Source of the DNA: Paludibacter sp. | GTDB taxonomy: Bacteria > Bacteroidota > Bacteroidia > Bacteroidales > Paludibacteraceae | DNA length: 6,061 nucleotides | Reading direction: 5' to 3' | Assembly: GCA_031284665.1 (NCBI GenBank) | Contig: JAITXR010000103.1 | Span: 1-6,061 of the forward strand | Shown: one piece after another, positions 1-4,577 of the stretch | Position numbering within the stretch: position 1 is the stretch's first letter | Layout of the letters: each line of letters starts with the position of its first letter | Notes under the pieces: model-generated | The model's input: the letters and a program-made list of their open reading frames with translations, nothing else | Database searches by the model: none | What the model was told of the DNA's origin: nothing | Position numbers and translations under genes: made by a program

Positions 1-1010
1 TATGCGCCCCAAGCAATAAAAGTCCAATTTGCACCGTGCCAAAAACCGCTGACAAGAAAAATAACAAAAGTATTACGCACAACTTGCCATTTTGTCCCGC
101 GACTGCCGCCTAACGGAATATAAATGTAATCGCGAAACCATGTATTGAGCGAAATATGCCAGCGTCGCCAAAATTCTGCAATATCGCGCGAAAAATATGG
201 AAAGGAAAAATTCCTTAAAAACTTGAATCCTAATAATTTACCAACGCCAAGTGTCATGTCCGAATAACCGGAAAAGTCGCCGTAAATCTGAAAAGTGAAG
301 AAAATCGCACCTAAAAGCAGTGTACTTCCTGAATAATCAGCAGAATTATCAAAAATTTGATTGGCAATCGTAGCGCAATTATCGGCAATAACCACTTTTT
401 TGAACAATCCCCACAAAATTTGTCGCATACCGTCAACCGCCTGTGAATAATCAAAAGTTCTGCGTTTGTAAATTTGCGGTAATAAATTTGTTGCCCGCTC
501 AATTGGTCCTGCCATTGCCAACGGAAAAATACTTACAAAAAGGAAAAACGCGACAATGTCTTTCGTTGGCTCAAATTTTCGCCGATAGACATCAATCGTG
601 TAACTCAATGTGTGAAATGTGTAAAAACTAATTCCGACAGGCAAAATTAAACTTAAAGTTTTGGCTTGCAAATGAATACCAATTAAAGAAAATGCATCAA
701 CAAATGAGTTTACAAAAAAATCGTAATACTTAAACACGCCCAAAACACCAAACGAAACCAGACAGCAAAGTGTCAAAATCAATCGCCGCTGTTTTTGCGC
801 ATCGCTTTTCATCATTAGTATTCCTGCCGAATAGTTGACGATTGAACACAACAAAACAAGCGATAAATACCGCCAATCCCACCAGCCATAAAAGAAATAA
901 CTTGCAGCAAGTAAAAAAATATTTTGCGCTTTTACATTTTTGGCAATAGACCAATAAATAGCAAAAACTATTGGTAAAAAAATGGCAAAGGAAATAGAAT
1001 TAAAAAGCAT
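1..1010 (-). CDS. MBOAT-family O-acyltransferase (AlgI/DltB-like), C-terminus outside the window
   Basis: An uninterrupted frame runs from the ATG at 1010 to the window edge, giving 336 residues of a protein usually about 460-500 long. It starts MLFNSISFAIFLPIVFAIYW and is strongly hydrophobic, with many predicted membrane helices. Family hallmarks are visible in order: FFYGWWDWRYL (about 50-60), LPVGISFYTFHTLSY (about 135-150), AGPIER (about 182), FQIYGDFSGYSDM (about 240), EFWRRWHISLNTWFRDY (279-295), IPLGGSRG (298-305) and SGFWHGANW (321-329). H285 and H325 match the conserved histidines of the family; the second is the putative catalytic one. Known AlgI/DltB proteins sit in the inner membrane and move acyl groups, usually acetyl or D-alanyl, onto extracytoplasmic polysaccharides, often with a periplasmic SGNH/AlgJ-type partner that would lie beyond position 1. 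The substrate cannot be inferred. The start has no Shine-Dalgarno and lies 60 bp after the upstream dehydrogenase gene with no terminator between them, so co-transcription is possible. Confidence 0.92.
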   Translation of the reverse strand, partial: MLFNSISFAIFLPIVFAIYWSIAKNVKAQNIFLLAASYFFYGWWDWRYLSLVLLCSIVNYSAGILMMKSDAQKQRRLILTLCCLVSFGVLGVFKYYDFFVNSFVDAFSLIGIHLQAKTLSLILPVGISFYTFHTLSYTIDVYRRKFEPTKDIVAFFLFVSIFPLAMAGPIERATNLLPQIYKRRTFDYSQAVDGMRQILWGLFKKVVIADNCATIANQIFDNSADYSGSTLLLGAIFFTFQIYGDFSGYSDMTLGVGKLLGFKFLRNFSFPYFSRDIAEFWRRWHISLNTWFRDYIYIPLGGSRGTKWQVVRNTFVIFLVSGFWHGANWTFIAWGA

Positions 1011-1070
1011 TTTTTTATCTATATTATTTTTTTAGATTAGTGATATTATTTTGTCAATTTTCAATTATTT

Positions 1071-1877
1071 CTACACTCCGCTAAAAGCATTAAAACCGCC
1101 ATCGATAGGCAGTACTACGCCGGTAATAAACGAGGCGGCTTTCGAACACAGAAATTGAATAGCACCATTCAATTCGGTAATATCGCCAAATCTGCCCATT
1201 GGTGTTTTGGCAAGCACTTTTTTGCTGCGGTCGGTAAGCGAGCCATCGGGATTAATAAGCACTGCGCGATTTTGGTCGCCGATAAAAAACCCCGGTGCTA
1301 TTGCATTAACGCGGATTCCGTCGCCATATTTCATTGCCATTTCGCAGGCAAGCCATTGAGTAAAATTACTCACAGCCGCTTTTGCCGCCGAATATCCGGG
1401 CACGCGGGTCATTCCTTGAAAAGCCGCCATCGACGATATATTGACAATGCTGCCACTGCCCTGCCGAGCCATTACTTCGCCAAAAACATAACTCGGATAC
1501 ACTGTTCCGTTCATATTAAGGTTGGTAACTTTATCCCAATCAGCAATTTGCATATCAAAAAATGCTTGTTCTGCGGCAAGTGTTGCGCCCGGAATATTGC
1601 CTCCTGCAATATTAATAAGTATGTCGATACTTCCCCATTTTGCCACAATATCGGCTGCGGCTTTTCTCAGACTTTCAATGTCTAATGCGTTGCCAACCAA
1701 CCCAATAACATCGGGATTGATGGTTTTGAGTTCTTCCACACGTTTGTCGAGAGGCTCTTGACGAATATCCATTGCTACTACTTTTGCTCCTGCGGCAACA
1801 AAACTTTTTGCCACACTACCACCAAGTACACCACCTGCACCGGTGATTACTGCTACTTTGTTTTTAATACTATACAT
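1071..1877 (-). CDS. uxuB: SDR-family oxidoreductase, probable D-mannonate oxidoreductase (fructuronate reductase)
   Basis: This is a 268-residue classical short-chain dehydrogenase. Visible elements are the N-terminal dinucleotide-binding loop TGAGGVLGG (12-20), acidic D37 at the end of the second strand (suggesting NAD(H) preference), NIAGG (89-93, in place of the usual NNAG), and the catalytic set S149, Y162 and K166 (YSAAK). The C-terminal part, with NRAVL, DGSLTDR, TPMGRFGDITEL and the ending PIDGGFNAFSGV, resembles the SDR-type UxuB/YjmF D-mannonate oxidoreductases, which interconvert fructuronate and mannonate in hexuronate catabolism. The SDR fold is certain; the substrate is my inference from remembered family sequences. 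No uronate isomerase, mannonate dehydratase or transporter is in the window, so context does not support the pathway. The leader is A/T-rich with no Shine-Dalgarno, as is usual in Bacteroidetes; a TAAGTTTG promoter box lies about 50 bp upstream. A long plus-strand frame inside this gene (1155-1685) is antisense shadow. Confidence 0.88.
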   Translation of the reverse strand: MYSIKNKVAVITGAGGVLGGSVAKSFVAAGAKVVAMDIRQEPLDKRVEELKTINPDVIGLVGNALDIESLRKAAADIVAKWGSIDILINIAGGNIPGATLAAEQAFFDMQIADWDKVTNLNMNGTVYPSYVFGEVMARQGSGSIVNISSMAAFQGMTRVPGYSAAKAAVSNFTQWLACEMAMKYGDGIRVNAIAPGFFIGDQNRAVLINPDGSLTDRSKKVLAKTPMGRFGDITELNGAIQFLCSKAASFITGVVLPIDGGFNAFSGV

Positions 1878-1926
1878 AATAAATTTATTTTGAGTTATTG
1901 TTTGTTGTTTTTTTACTTTTCAGGCG

Positions 1927-1959
1927 CAAACTTAATAAAAATAAGCAAATAAATACGAA
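1927..1959 (-). promoter_or_regulatory. Putative promoter of the SDR gene (Bacteroidetes type)
   Basis: Read on the minus strand, 1934-1927 is TAAGTTTG, a full match to the Bacteroidetes -7 consensus TAnnTTTG. A weaker TTCG (1959-1956) stands 21 bp upstream where TTTG is expected. Transcription would begin near 1920, giving a leader of about 43 nt before the ATG at 1877. It lies just after the hsp20 terminator, consistent with a separate transcription unit. Confidence 0.45.
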
Positions 1960-2000
1960 AAATCGGAAAAACAAGTCAAAATAGAGCGCATTTTAAACCA

Positions 2001-2036
2001 AAAAAAAGAGGCAATCGCAAATGGACAACCTCTTTT
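2001..2036 (-). terminator. Rho-independent terminator after hsp20
   Basis: On the minus strand AAAAGAGG (2036-2029) pairs perfectly with CCTCTTTT (2011-2004) around a 17-nt loop, and the descending arm runs into a block of T residues ending at 2001. It begins 17 bp beyond the hsp20 stop codon and separates hsp20 from the SDR gene's promoter. Confidence 0.75.
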
Positions 2037-2052
2037 AATAAGCATTTAATAA

Positions 2053-2490
2053 TTACAGAATATCGATAGTACGCGCCGGTTTTGGTTTTGCGTCTTCCTT
2101 TTTTGGAATGGTTACGGTCAATATTCCCTTTTCGTAGTTTGCCTCAATCCTGTCGCTATCAGCAGTTTGTGGCAATGTAAAGGCGCGGCTGAACGATTGA
2201 TAACTAAATTCGCGTTTAGTGAAAAATTCGCCTTCGGCAGTTTCGCTTTCTACTTTTTTCTCTGACGAAACTTTAAGCGCATTCGCATTTAATTCAATTT
2301 TGAAATCTTCTTTGTCAATCCCCGGTGCAGCAAGTTCAACCTTAAAAGCGCTTTCGTCTTCTTTAATATTTACCGCAGGAAGCGTAGTGTTGGTTGTTGA
2401 AAACGTGTTGTTTGCCAAATCGCAAGTATCGCTATCGAAAAAACGGTCGAGCCAAGCGGGTGTCGGATGTGAATTTCTTAATACTAACAT
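2053..2490 (-). CDS. Hsp20 / alpha-crystallin small heat-shock protein
   Basis: This 145-residue protein has the usual length and layout of bacterial small heat-shock proteins. A variable N-terminus (about 1-37, including PAWLDRFFDSD) is followed by an alpha-crystallin domain (about 38-130). The domain contains PAVNIKEDE, the strand FKVELAAPGIDKEDFKI, REFSYQSFSRAFTLP and the signature ANYEKGILTVTIPKK. The C-terminal tail RTIDIL supplies the I-x-I motif (I142, I144) that docks into a neighbouring subunit during oligomer assembly. Such proteins are ATP-independent cytoplasmic holdases that bind unfolding clients under heat or oxidative stress. It is monocistronic: own promoter region at 2546-2592 and own terminator at 2001-2036. 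Its start is supported by an AGGAG ribosome-binding site 9 nt upstream, which is unusual beside neighbours that lack one and fits a highly translated stress gene. I see no CIRCE element upstream. Confidence 0.97.
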   Translation of the reverse strand: MLVLRNSHPTPAWLDRFFDSDTCDLANNTFSTTNTTLPAVNIKEDESAFKVELAAPGIDKEDFKIELNANALKVSSEKKVESETAEGEFFTKREFSYQSFSRAFTLPQTADSDRIEANYEKGILTVTIPKKEDAKPKPARTIDIL

Positions 2491-2499
2491 AATTTTGTT

Positions 2500-2504
2500 C
2501 TCCT
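2500..2504 (-). promoter_or_regulatory. Shine-Dalgarno sequence of hsp20
   Basis: The minus strand reads AGGAG followed by 9 nt (AACAAAATT) and the ATG. It is the only strong Shine-Dalgarno at a gene start in this window, where the other genes have A-rich leaders. It fixes the start at 2490. Confidence 0.7.
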
Positions 2505-2545
2505 ATTTTTTAATTGTTTGACATTTATTTTTGTTTTACGTCAAT

Positions 2546-2574
2546 ATAATAGACAAAAAAAATACCAATGTCAA
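2546..2574 (-). promoter_or_regulatory. Putative hsp20 promoter
   Basis: On the minus strand TTGACA (2574-2569) is separated by exactly 17 bp from TATTAT (2551-2546), a sigma70-like arrangement. Shifting by three bases gives TTGACA-N20-TATATTG, which partly matches the Bacteroidetes TAnnTTTG form. No better TAnnTTTG box is present upstream of hsp20. The -35-like box is also one arm of an inverted repeat. Confidence 0.45.
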
Positions 2575-2592
2575 AAATCCGCCATTTTGACA
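2569..2592. promoter_or_regulatory. Inverted repeat at the hsp20 promoter, candidate operator
   Basis: TGTCAAAA (2569-2576) and TTTTGACA (2585-2592) form a perfect 8-bp inverted repeat around 8 bp. The proximal arm contains the TTGACA element of the hsp20 promoter on the minus strand. A related word, CGCCAATTTGTC, follows near 2621-2632 and resembles CGCCATTTTGAC at 2580-2591. A dimeric regulator could bind here, but I do not recognise the site as that of a known family. Confidence 0.35.
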
Positions 2593-2704
2593 CAAAAGCA
2601 TTTTTTAGCATCAAAATAAACGCCAATTTGTCTGATAATATGAAAAAAACGGTAAAAAAATCAATAATTTTCTCACATCATTATTTAAGAATTAAAAAAA
2701 ATAC

Positions 2705-2712
2705 TATCTTTG
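2705..2712 (+). promoter_or_regulatory. Promoter -7 box of the tRNA-Lys gene
   Basis: TATCTTTG is an exact TAnnTTTG match followed by GCGCCC, typical of strongly expressed Bacteroidetes genes. No clean TTTG -33 element is seen; TTAT at 2681-2684 is the only candidate at the right spacing of 20. Transcription would begin near 2719, giving a leader of about 32 nt before the mature tRNA. That leader contains a perfect hairpin, CGGAAT (2728-2733) with ATTCCG (2740-2745). Confidence 0.7.
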
Positions 2713-2750
2713 CGCCCGTTTAACGACCGGAATAATTAAATTCCGCAAGC

Positions 2751-2823
2751 GACTTCGTAGCTCAGTTGGTAGAGCAACTGACTCTTAATCAGTGGGTCGA
2801 GGGTTCGAGCCCCTCCGAGGTCA
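2751..2823 (+). tRNA. tRNA-Lys (anticodon CTT)
   Basis: A complete 73-nt cloverleaf can be drawn. The acceptor stem GACTTCG pairs with CGAGGTC (one G-T pair) and the discriminator base is A2823. The D arm is GCTC/GAGC with loop AGTTGGTA. The anticodon stem ACTGA/TCAGT closes the 7-base loop CTCTTAA, giving anticodon CTT. The variable loop is GGGTC, and the T stem GAGGG/CCCTC encloses TTCGAGC. No CCA is encoded (CGG follows A2823), so CCA must be added after transcription. It decodes AAG lysine codons. A strong promoter box lies upstream and a hairpin terminator starts 9 nt after the tRNA. Confidence 0.97.
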
Positions 2824-2832
2824 CGGCAAACT

Positions 2833-2881
2833 AAAAGCGTTTATATTCAGTTGTATAATAACTAATATCAACGCTTTTTTT
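2833..2881 (+). terminator. Terminator of the tRNA-Lys gene
   Basis: AAAAGCGTTTATATT (2833-2847) pairs with AATATCAACGCTTTT (2864-2878) with one mismatch. An inner stem AGTTGT/ATAACT (2849-2854, 2858-2863) continues it to an ATA loop, and T residues run to 2881. It is a very long hairpin with near-symmetrical A/T flanks, so it may also work in the other direction. Confidence 0.85.
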
Positions 2882-2900
2882 GATTTTTCAATATTGTTTT

Positions 2901-2972
2901 TTCAATGTATCTCAGTTGGTATTGCATCCCGACTTGTCGGGAGGGTCGGGGGTTCGAGCCTCTCCGAGGTTA
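2901..2972 (+). pseudogene. Decayed duplicate of tRNA-Lys
   Basis: The stretch aligns with the tRNA at 2751-2823. Shared words include CTCAGTTGGTA (2911-2921), GGGTC (2943-2947), GGTTCGAGCC (2951-2960) and CTCCGAGGT (2962-2970). Three parts have failed. The 5' acceptor strand TTCAATG cannot pair with CGAGGTT, the D stem TCTC/TTGC is mismatched, and the anticodon arm has become TCCCG/CGGGA with only six loop bases (ACTTGT), one base shorter than the original. The T arm is still pairable with two G-T pairs. No TAnnTTTG box precedes it. I infer a tandem duplication followed by loss of function; a tRNA-derived small RNA is a less likely alternative. Confidence 0.8.
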
Positions 2973-2981
2973 CAGGAAACT

Positions 2982-3028
2982 AAAAGCGTTGATATTCAGT
3001 TATATAATAACTAATATCAACGCTTTTT
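2982..3028 (+). terminator. Duplicate terminator hairpin after the tRNA remnant
   Basis: AAAAGCGTTGATATT (2982-2996) pairs perfectly over 15 bp with AATATCAACGCTTTT (3013-3027). AGTTAT/ATAACT inside extends the stem to an ATA loop, and T residues run to 3028. It is a copy of the terminator at 2833-2881 and is better paired than that one, although the tRNA copy before it is broken. Confidence 0.8.
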
Positions 3029-3061
3029 CTTTATGTATTTTTATTAAACTTTACCAAGTTA

Positions 3062-3094
3062 TTGTCTCAAACTGTCTAAAATTATCTATCTTTG
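3062..3094 (+). promoter_or_regulatory. Putative Bacteroidetes-type promoter for a small transcript
   Basis: TATCTTTG (3087-3094) is an exact TAnnTTTG match, identical to the tRNA-Lys box. TTG (3062-3064) lies 22 bp upstream, slightly further than the usual 19-21. Transcription would start near 3101. No protein gene follows before the terminator at 3240-3275, so the product would be a short RNA. Confidence 0.5.
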
Positions 3095-3100
3095 AACAAA

Positions 3101-3275
3101 AAATAATGCAAATTCAATGCAAATCTAAAATCACTAAATAAAGAACAAATGAAAATCGCTTTTTATTTTTCCGTAAAACCAAAGCGTTTTTTCGCTTTTG
3201 TGGAGTAATATCTCCGGTTTTTGCGGGTAATTCAAAGAACTTTATTTATTTGCAGAAAATAAATAAAGGTTTTTT
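3101..3275 (+). ncRNA. Candidate structured small RNA, unrecognised
   Basis: The interval is bounded by a TATCTTTG promoter box and a strong hairpin terminator, giving a predicted transcript of about 175 nt. Its centre can fold into a compact three-way junction. An outer stem CCGTAAAACC (3171-3180) pairs with GGTTTTTGCGG (3216-3226), with one bulged T and one G-T pair. It encloses hairpin AAAGCG/CGCTTT (3181-3198, six-T loop), a TGT linker, and hairpin GGAG/CTCC (3202-3215), which abuts the outer stem. A competing fold pairs CC 3179-3180 with GG 3202-3203. I do not recognise a known family. It could be a standalone RNA, a premature-termination leader of the gene at 3378, or chance pairing in A/T-rich DNA. 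A 19-codon frame (3149-3208) overlaps it. Confidence 0.35.
3240..3275 (+). terminator. Hairpin terminator upstream of the outer-membrane protein gene
   Basis: CTTTATTTATTT (3240-3251) pairs perfectly over 12 bp with AAATAAATAAAG (3257-3268) around the loop GCAGA, followed by a T run to 3275. The stem is nearly all A-T, so its strength is moderate. It would end the transcript starting near 3101 and lies before the promoter box of the next gene. Confidence 0.6.
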
Positions 3276-3297
3276 AGGTAATTTATAATTATTTTTT

Positions 3298-3305
3298 TAT
3301 TTTTG
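3298..3305 (+). promoter_or_regulatory. Putative -7 box of the outer-membrane protein gene
   Basis: TATTTTTG is a full TAnnTTTG match, 72 bp before the ATG at 3378, predicting a leader of about 65 nt. No TTTG or TTG is present 19-22 bp upstream, where the preceding terminator's T run lies, so the match may be partly due to T-richness. Confidence 0.4.
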
Positions 3306-3377
3306 CGTTCTATTTAGTATGAATTTGGAAATCAATAACCACTCAAAACGAAAATAATCACCTTAAAACCGAATAAT

Positions 3378-4346
3378 ATGTTCAAAAAAATCTTTTATAT
3401 TGGGGCTTTGACGCTATGTTTTTCAAGCGTTTTAACAACAAAAGCACAAGTTCAAACAAATGTTGCCATCTGGGCTGGCGGAGGAGTAAGCGATTGGACA
3501 TCAAACATTGATGTACTAAAACCCAAAATTGGTGGAGGCGGTATTGCCGGAGTGGGCTTTGAGTGGTGGACACAATCATTCCTCTTTGGCTTAGGCGGTG
3601 AGTATAAATACTCTACGCTTAATGCTTCTATTACCGATTTTTCATTTTCGCGTCAAGCAATCGACACCGAAAACGAGGGTTTTATCAGCAATCACTTCTA
3701 CCATTCGTCGGATGTGAAAGATAATTACAGAATCCACACATTAAATGTCCCATTATGGATTGGCTTGCATAATAAATCGGTATATATACTCGGAGGAGTG
3801 AAAGCGGGCTTAAACCTAAAATCGGATGCCACAATTAAAAGTTATTCCGAAAATTCAGCCACATACGACTGGGCTATTGATGATTTTGTAAATATGCCAA
3901 ACCATCAAATTACAGGGCGTAGTTTGGAAAAATCAAGCCCGATTAAATTCAATACTGCCATTGCAGCACACGCTGAAGTTGGTTTTTATCTCGGTGGCAG
4001 AAAAACAGGTTACTACGACAAAACATCAGTACGTTTGGCTGTTTTTGGCGATTATACGTTAAATAATTATCATCGTCCGGTAACCGAGCCACTGATTTTT
4101 GACCAAGTAATGAATATGAAACTTGATGAAAATGGAGTTATCCATCAATACGCTTATCCGGCACTGAATCCACTTTTGCTCTCGTACGAGTCAACCACGC
4201 AAATTAAATTGCCGGACGACCCCGCAAATATTGACCTCACAAAACCGTTAGACATTACTTATCTGAAAATGCATCCTTGGTTTGTCGGAATTAAATTAAC
4301 CATATTATTCAGACTTAGCAGCGAGCCTTGTCATTGCGATTATTAA
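3378..4346 (+). CDS. Outer-membrane beta-barrel protein of unknown role (PorT-like fold)
   Basis: The 322-residue product begins with a clear Sec signal peptide: MFKKIF, a hydrophobic core to about residue 19, and a likely signal peptidase I cut in TKA|QVQ after A23, with the glutamine at +1 common in Bacteroidetes. The mature part alternates Gly/aromatic-rich strands and polar loops. Examples are AIWAGGGVSDW, GGGGIAGVGFEWW, FLFGLGGEYKYS, HTLNVPLWIGLHNKSVYILGGVKAGLNL and AAHAEVGFYLGG. The last strand, PWFVGIKLTILFRL, is followed by a short tail SSEPCHCDY. This pattern, especially the N-P-L-W-I-G segment, is that of Bacteroidetes PorT-like outer-membrane barrels. No partner such as an OmpA-domain or TonB-linked protein is adjacent, so no function can be given. 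It is a single-gene unit with a weak promoter box upstream and a terminator at 4413-4444. The leader has no Shine-Dalgarno, and the start is set by the signal peptide. Confidence 0.88.
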   Translation: MFKKIFYIGALTLCFSSVLTTKAQVQTNVAIWAGGGVSDWTSNIDVLKPKIGGGGIAGVGFEWWTQSFLFGLGGEYKYSTLNASITDFSFSRQAIDTENEGFISNHFYHSSDVKDNYRIHTLNVPLWIGLHNKSVYILGGVKAGLNLKSDATIKSYSENSATYDWAIDDFVNMPNHQITGRSLEKSSPIKFNTAIAAHAEVGFYLGGRKTGYYDKTSVRLAVFGDYTLNNYHRPVTEPLIFDQVMNMKLDENGVIHQYAYPALNPLLLSYESTTQIKLPDDPANIDLTKPLDITYLKMHPWFVGIKLTILFRLSSEPCHCDY

Positions 4347-4412
4347 TATTTCAAATTATATTGCTCTAACTCTAACAGGGTTTTAGACTTAATATTAAGA
4401 TAAAAAAACAGG

Positions 4413-4444
4413 AACGATTTCATCTCATAAATGAAATCGTTTTT
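4413..4444 (+). terminator. Terminator of the outer-membrane protein gene
   Basis: AACGATTTCAT (4413-4423) pairs perfectly over 11 bp with ATGAAATCGTT (4431-4441) around CTCATAA, followed by T residues to 4444 and more T-rich sequence. It starts 66 bp after the stop codon at 4346. Confidence 0.85.
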
Positions 4445-4520
4445 GATTTTGTTATACGATTAGTGGGATTTCCAATCTTGTGTTGAATTATATAATGCAG
4501 ACTGGCAACCAAGAAAGAAA

Positions 4521-4559
4521 AGAAAAACCACAAAGCGTTTTCATATTTTCGCTTTGTGG
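4521..4559 (-). terminator. Terminator of the DJ-1/PfpI gene
   Basis: On the minus strand CCACAAAGCG (4559-4550) pairs perfectly over 10 bp with CGCTTTGTGG (4537-4528) around a 12-nt loop, then TTTTTCTTTTC follows. It lies 18 bp past the stop codon. With the terminator at 4413-4444 it insulates two convergent genes. Confidence 0.88.
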
Positions 4560-4577
4560 CTCAATCAGTGTTTTCGA

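Larger units (their letters stand above)
2758..3028 (+). repeat. Tandem duplication of the tRNA-Lys plus terminator unit
   Basis: Unit one (2758-2881) and unit two (2908-3028) align end to end at an offset of 150, falling to 149 after a one-base deletion in the anticodon loop. Both include the tRNA body from the D arm onward, the linker AAACTAAAAGCG and the long hairpin. Divergence is concentrated in the D arm and anticodon arm; the hairpin is nearly identical. The 26 bp between the units (2882-2907) show no similarity to the tRNA promoter. Confidence 0.8.
3029..3377. other. 349-bp stretch with no supported protein gene
   Basis: This interval between the duplicate tRNA terminator and the outer-membrane protein gene is A/T-rich. 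It holds a promoter-like box at 3087-3094, a foldable region at 3171-3226, a 12-bp hairpin terminator at 3240-3275 and a second promoter box at 3298-3305. The only start-to-stop frame of note is a 19-codon one at 3149-3208, which I do not call as a gene. Confidence 0.7.

Noticed and set aside
730..954. A 74-codon minus-strand frame, and others at 311-502 and 443-631
   Set aside because: They overlap the uninterrupted MBOAT frame, which carries all family motifs; they are out-of-frame or antisense shadows.
1155..1685. A 176-codon plus-strand frame inside the SDR gene, with smaller ones at 1522-1761 and 1758-1952
   Set aside because: They are antisense to a well-conserved dehydrogenase, have no recognisable product and are rich in Cys/His/Ser as expected from reverse-strand reading.
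2219..2521. A 100-codon plus-strand frame over hsp20
   Set aside because: It is antisense to the alpha-crystallin domain gene, with Ser/Leu-rich sequence and no initiation signal.
2565..2590. Sigma54-type promoter upstream of hsp20 (TGGCGG on the minus strand)
   Set aside because: The -12 GC element is missing at the required spacing; TTGACA-N17-TATTAT is the better fit.
2901..2972. A second functional tRNA gene
   Set aside because: The acceptor and D stems cannot form, the anticodon loop has six bases and there is no promoter box, so it is called a pseudogene.
2792..2983. Open frame starting MGRGFEPLRG on the plus strand, and a similar one at 2905-3141
   Set aside because: Both are translations through the tRNA T arm (GGGTTCGAGCC) and the terminator hairpins of the two tandem units. 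The shared peptide words only reflect the tRNA duplication.
3378..3419. Lipoprotein signal with C14 as the lipidated cysteine
   Set aside because: The residues before C14 are L-T-L, and leucine directly before the cysteine does not fit a lipobox. A signal peptidase I site at TKA|Q is better.
4388..4399. Perfect palindrome CTTAATATTAAG after the outer-membrane protein gene
   Set aside because: It is entirely A/T-rich apart from its ends, lies between a stop codon and a terminator and has no promoter to regulate; chance is sufficient.
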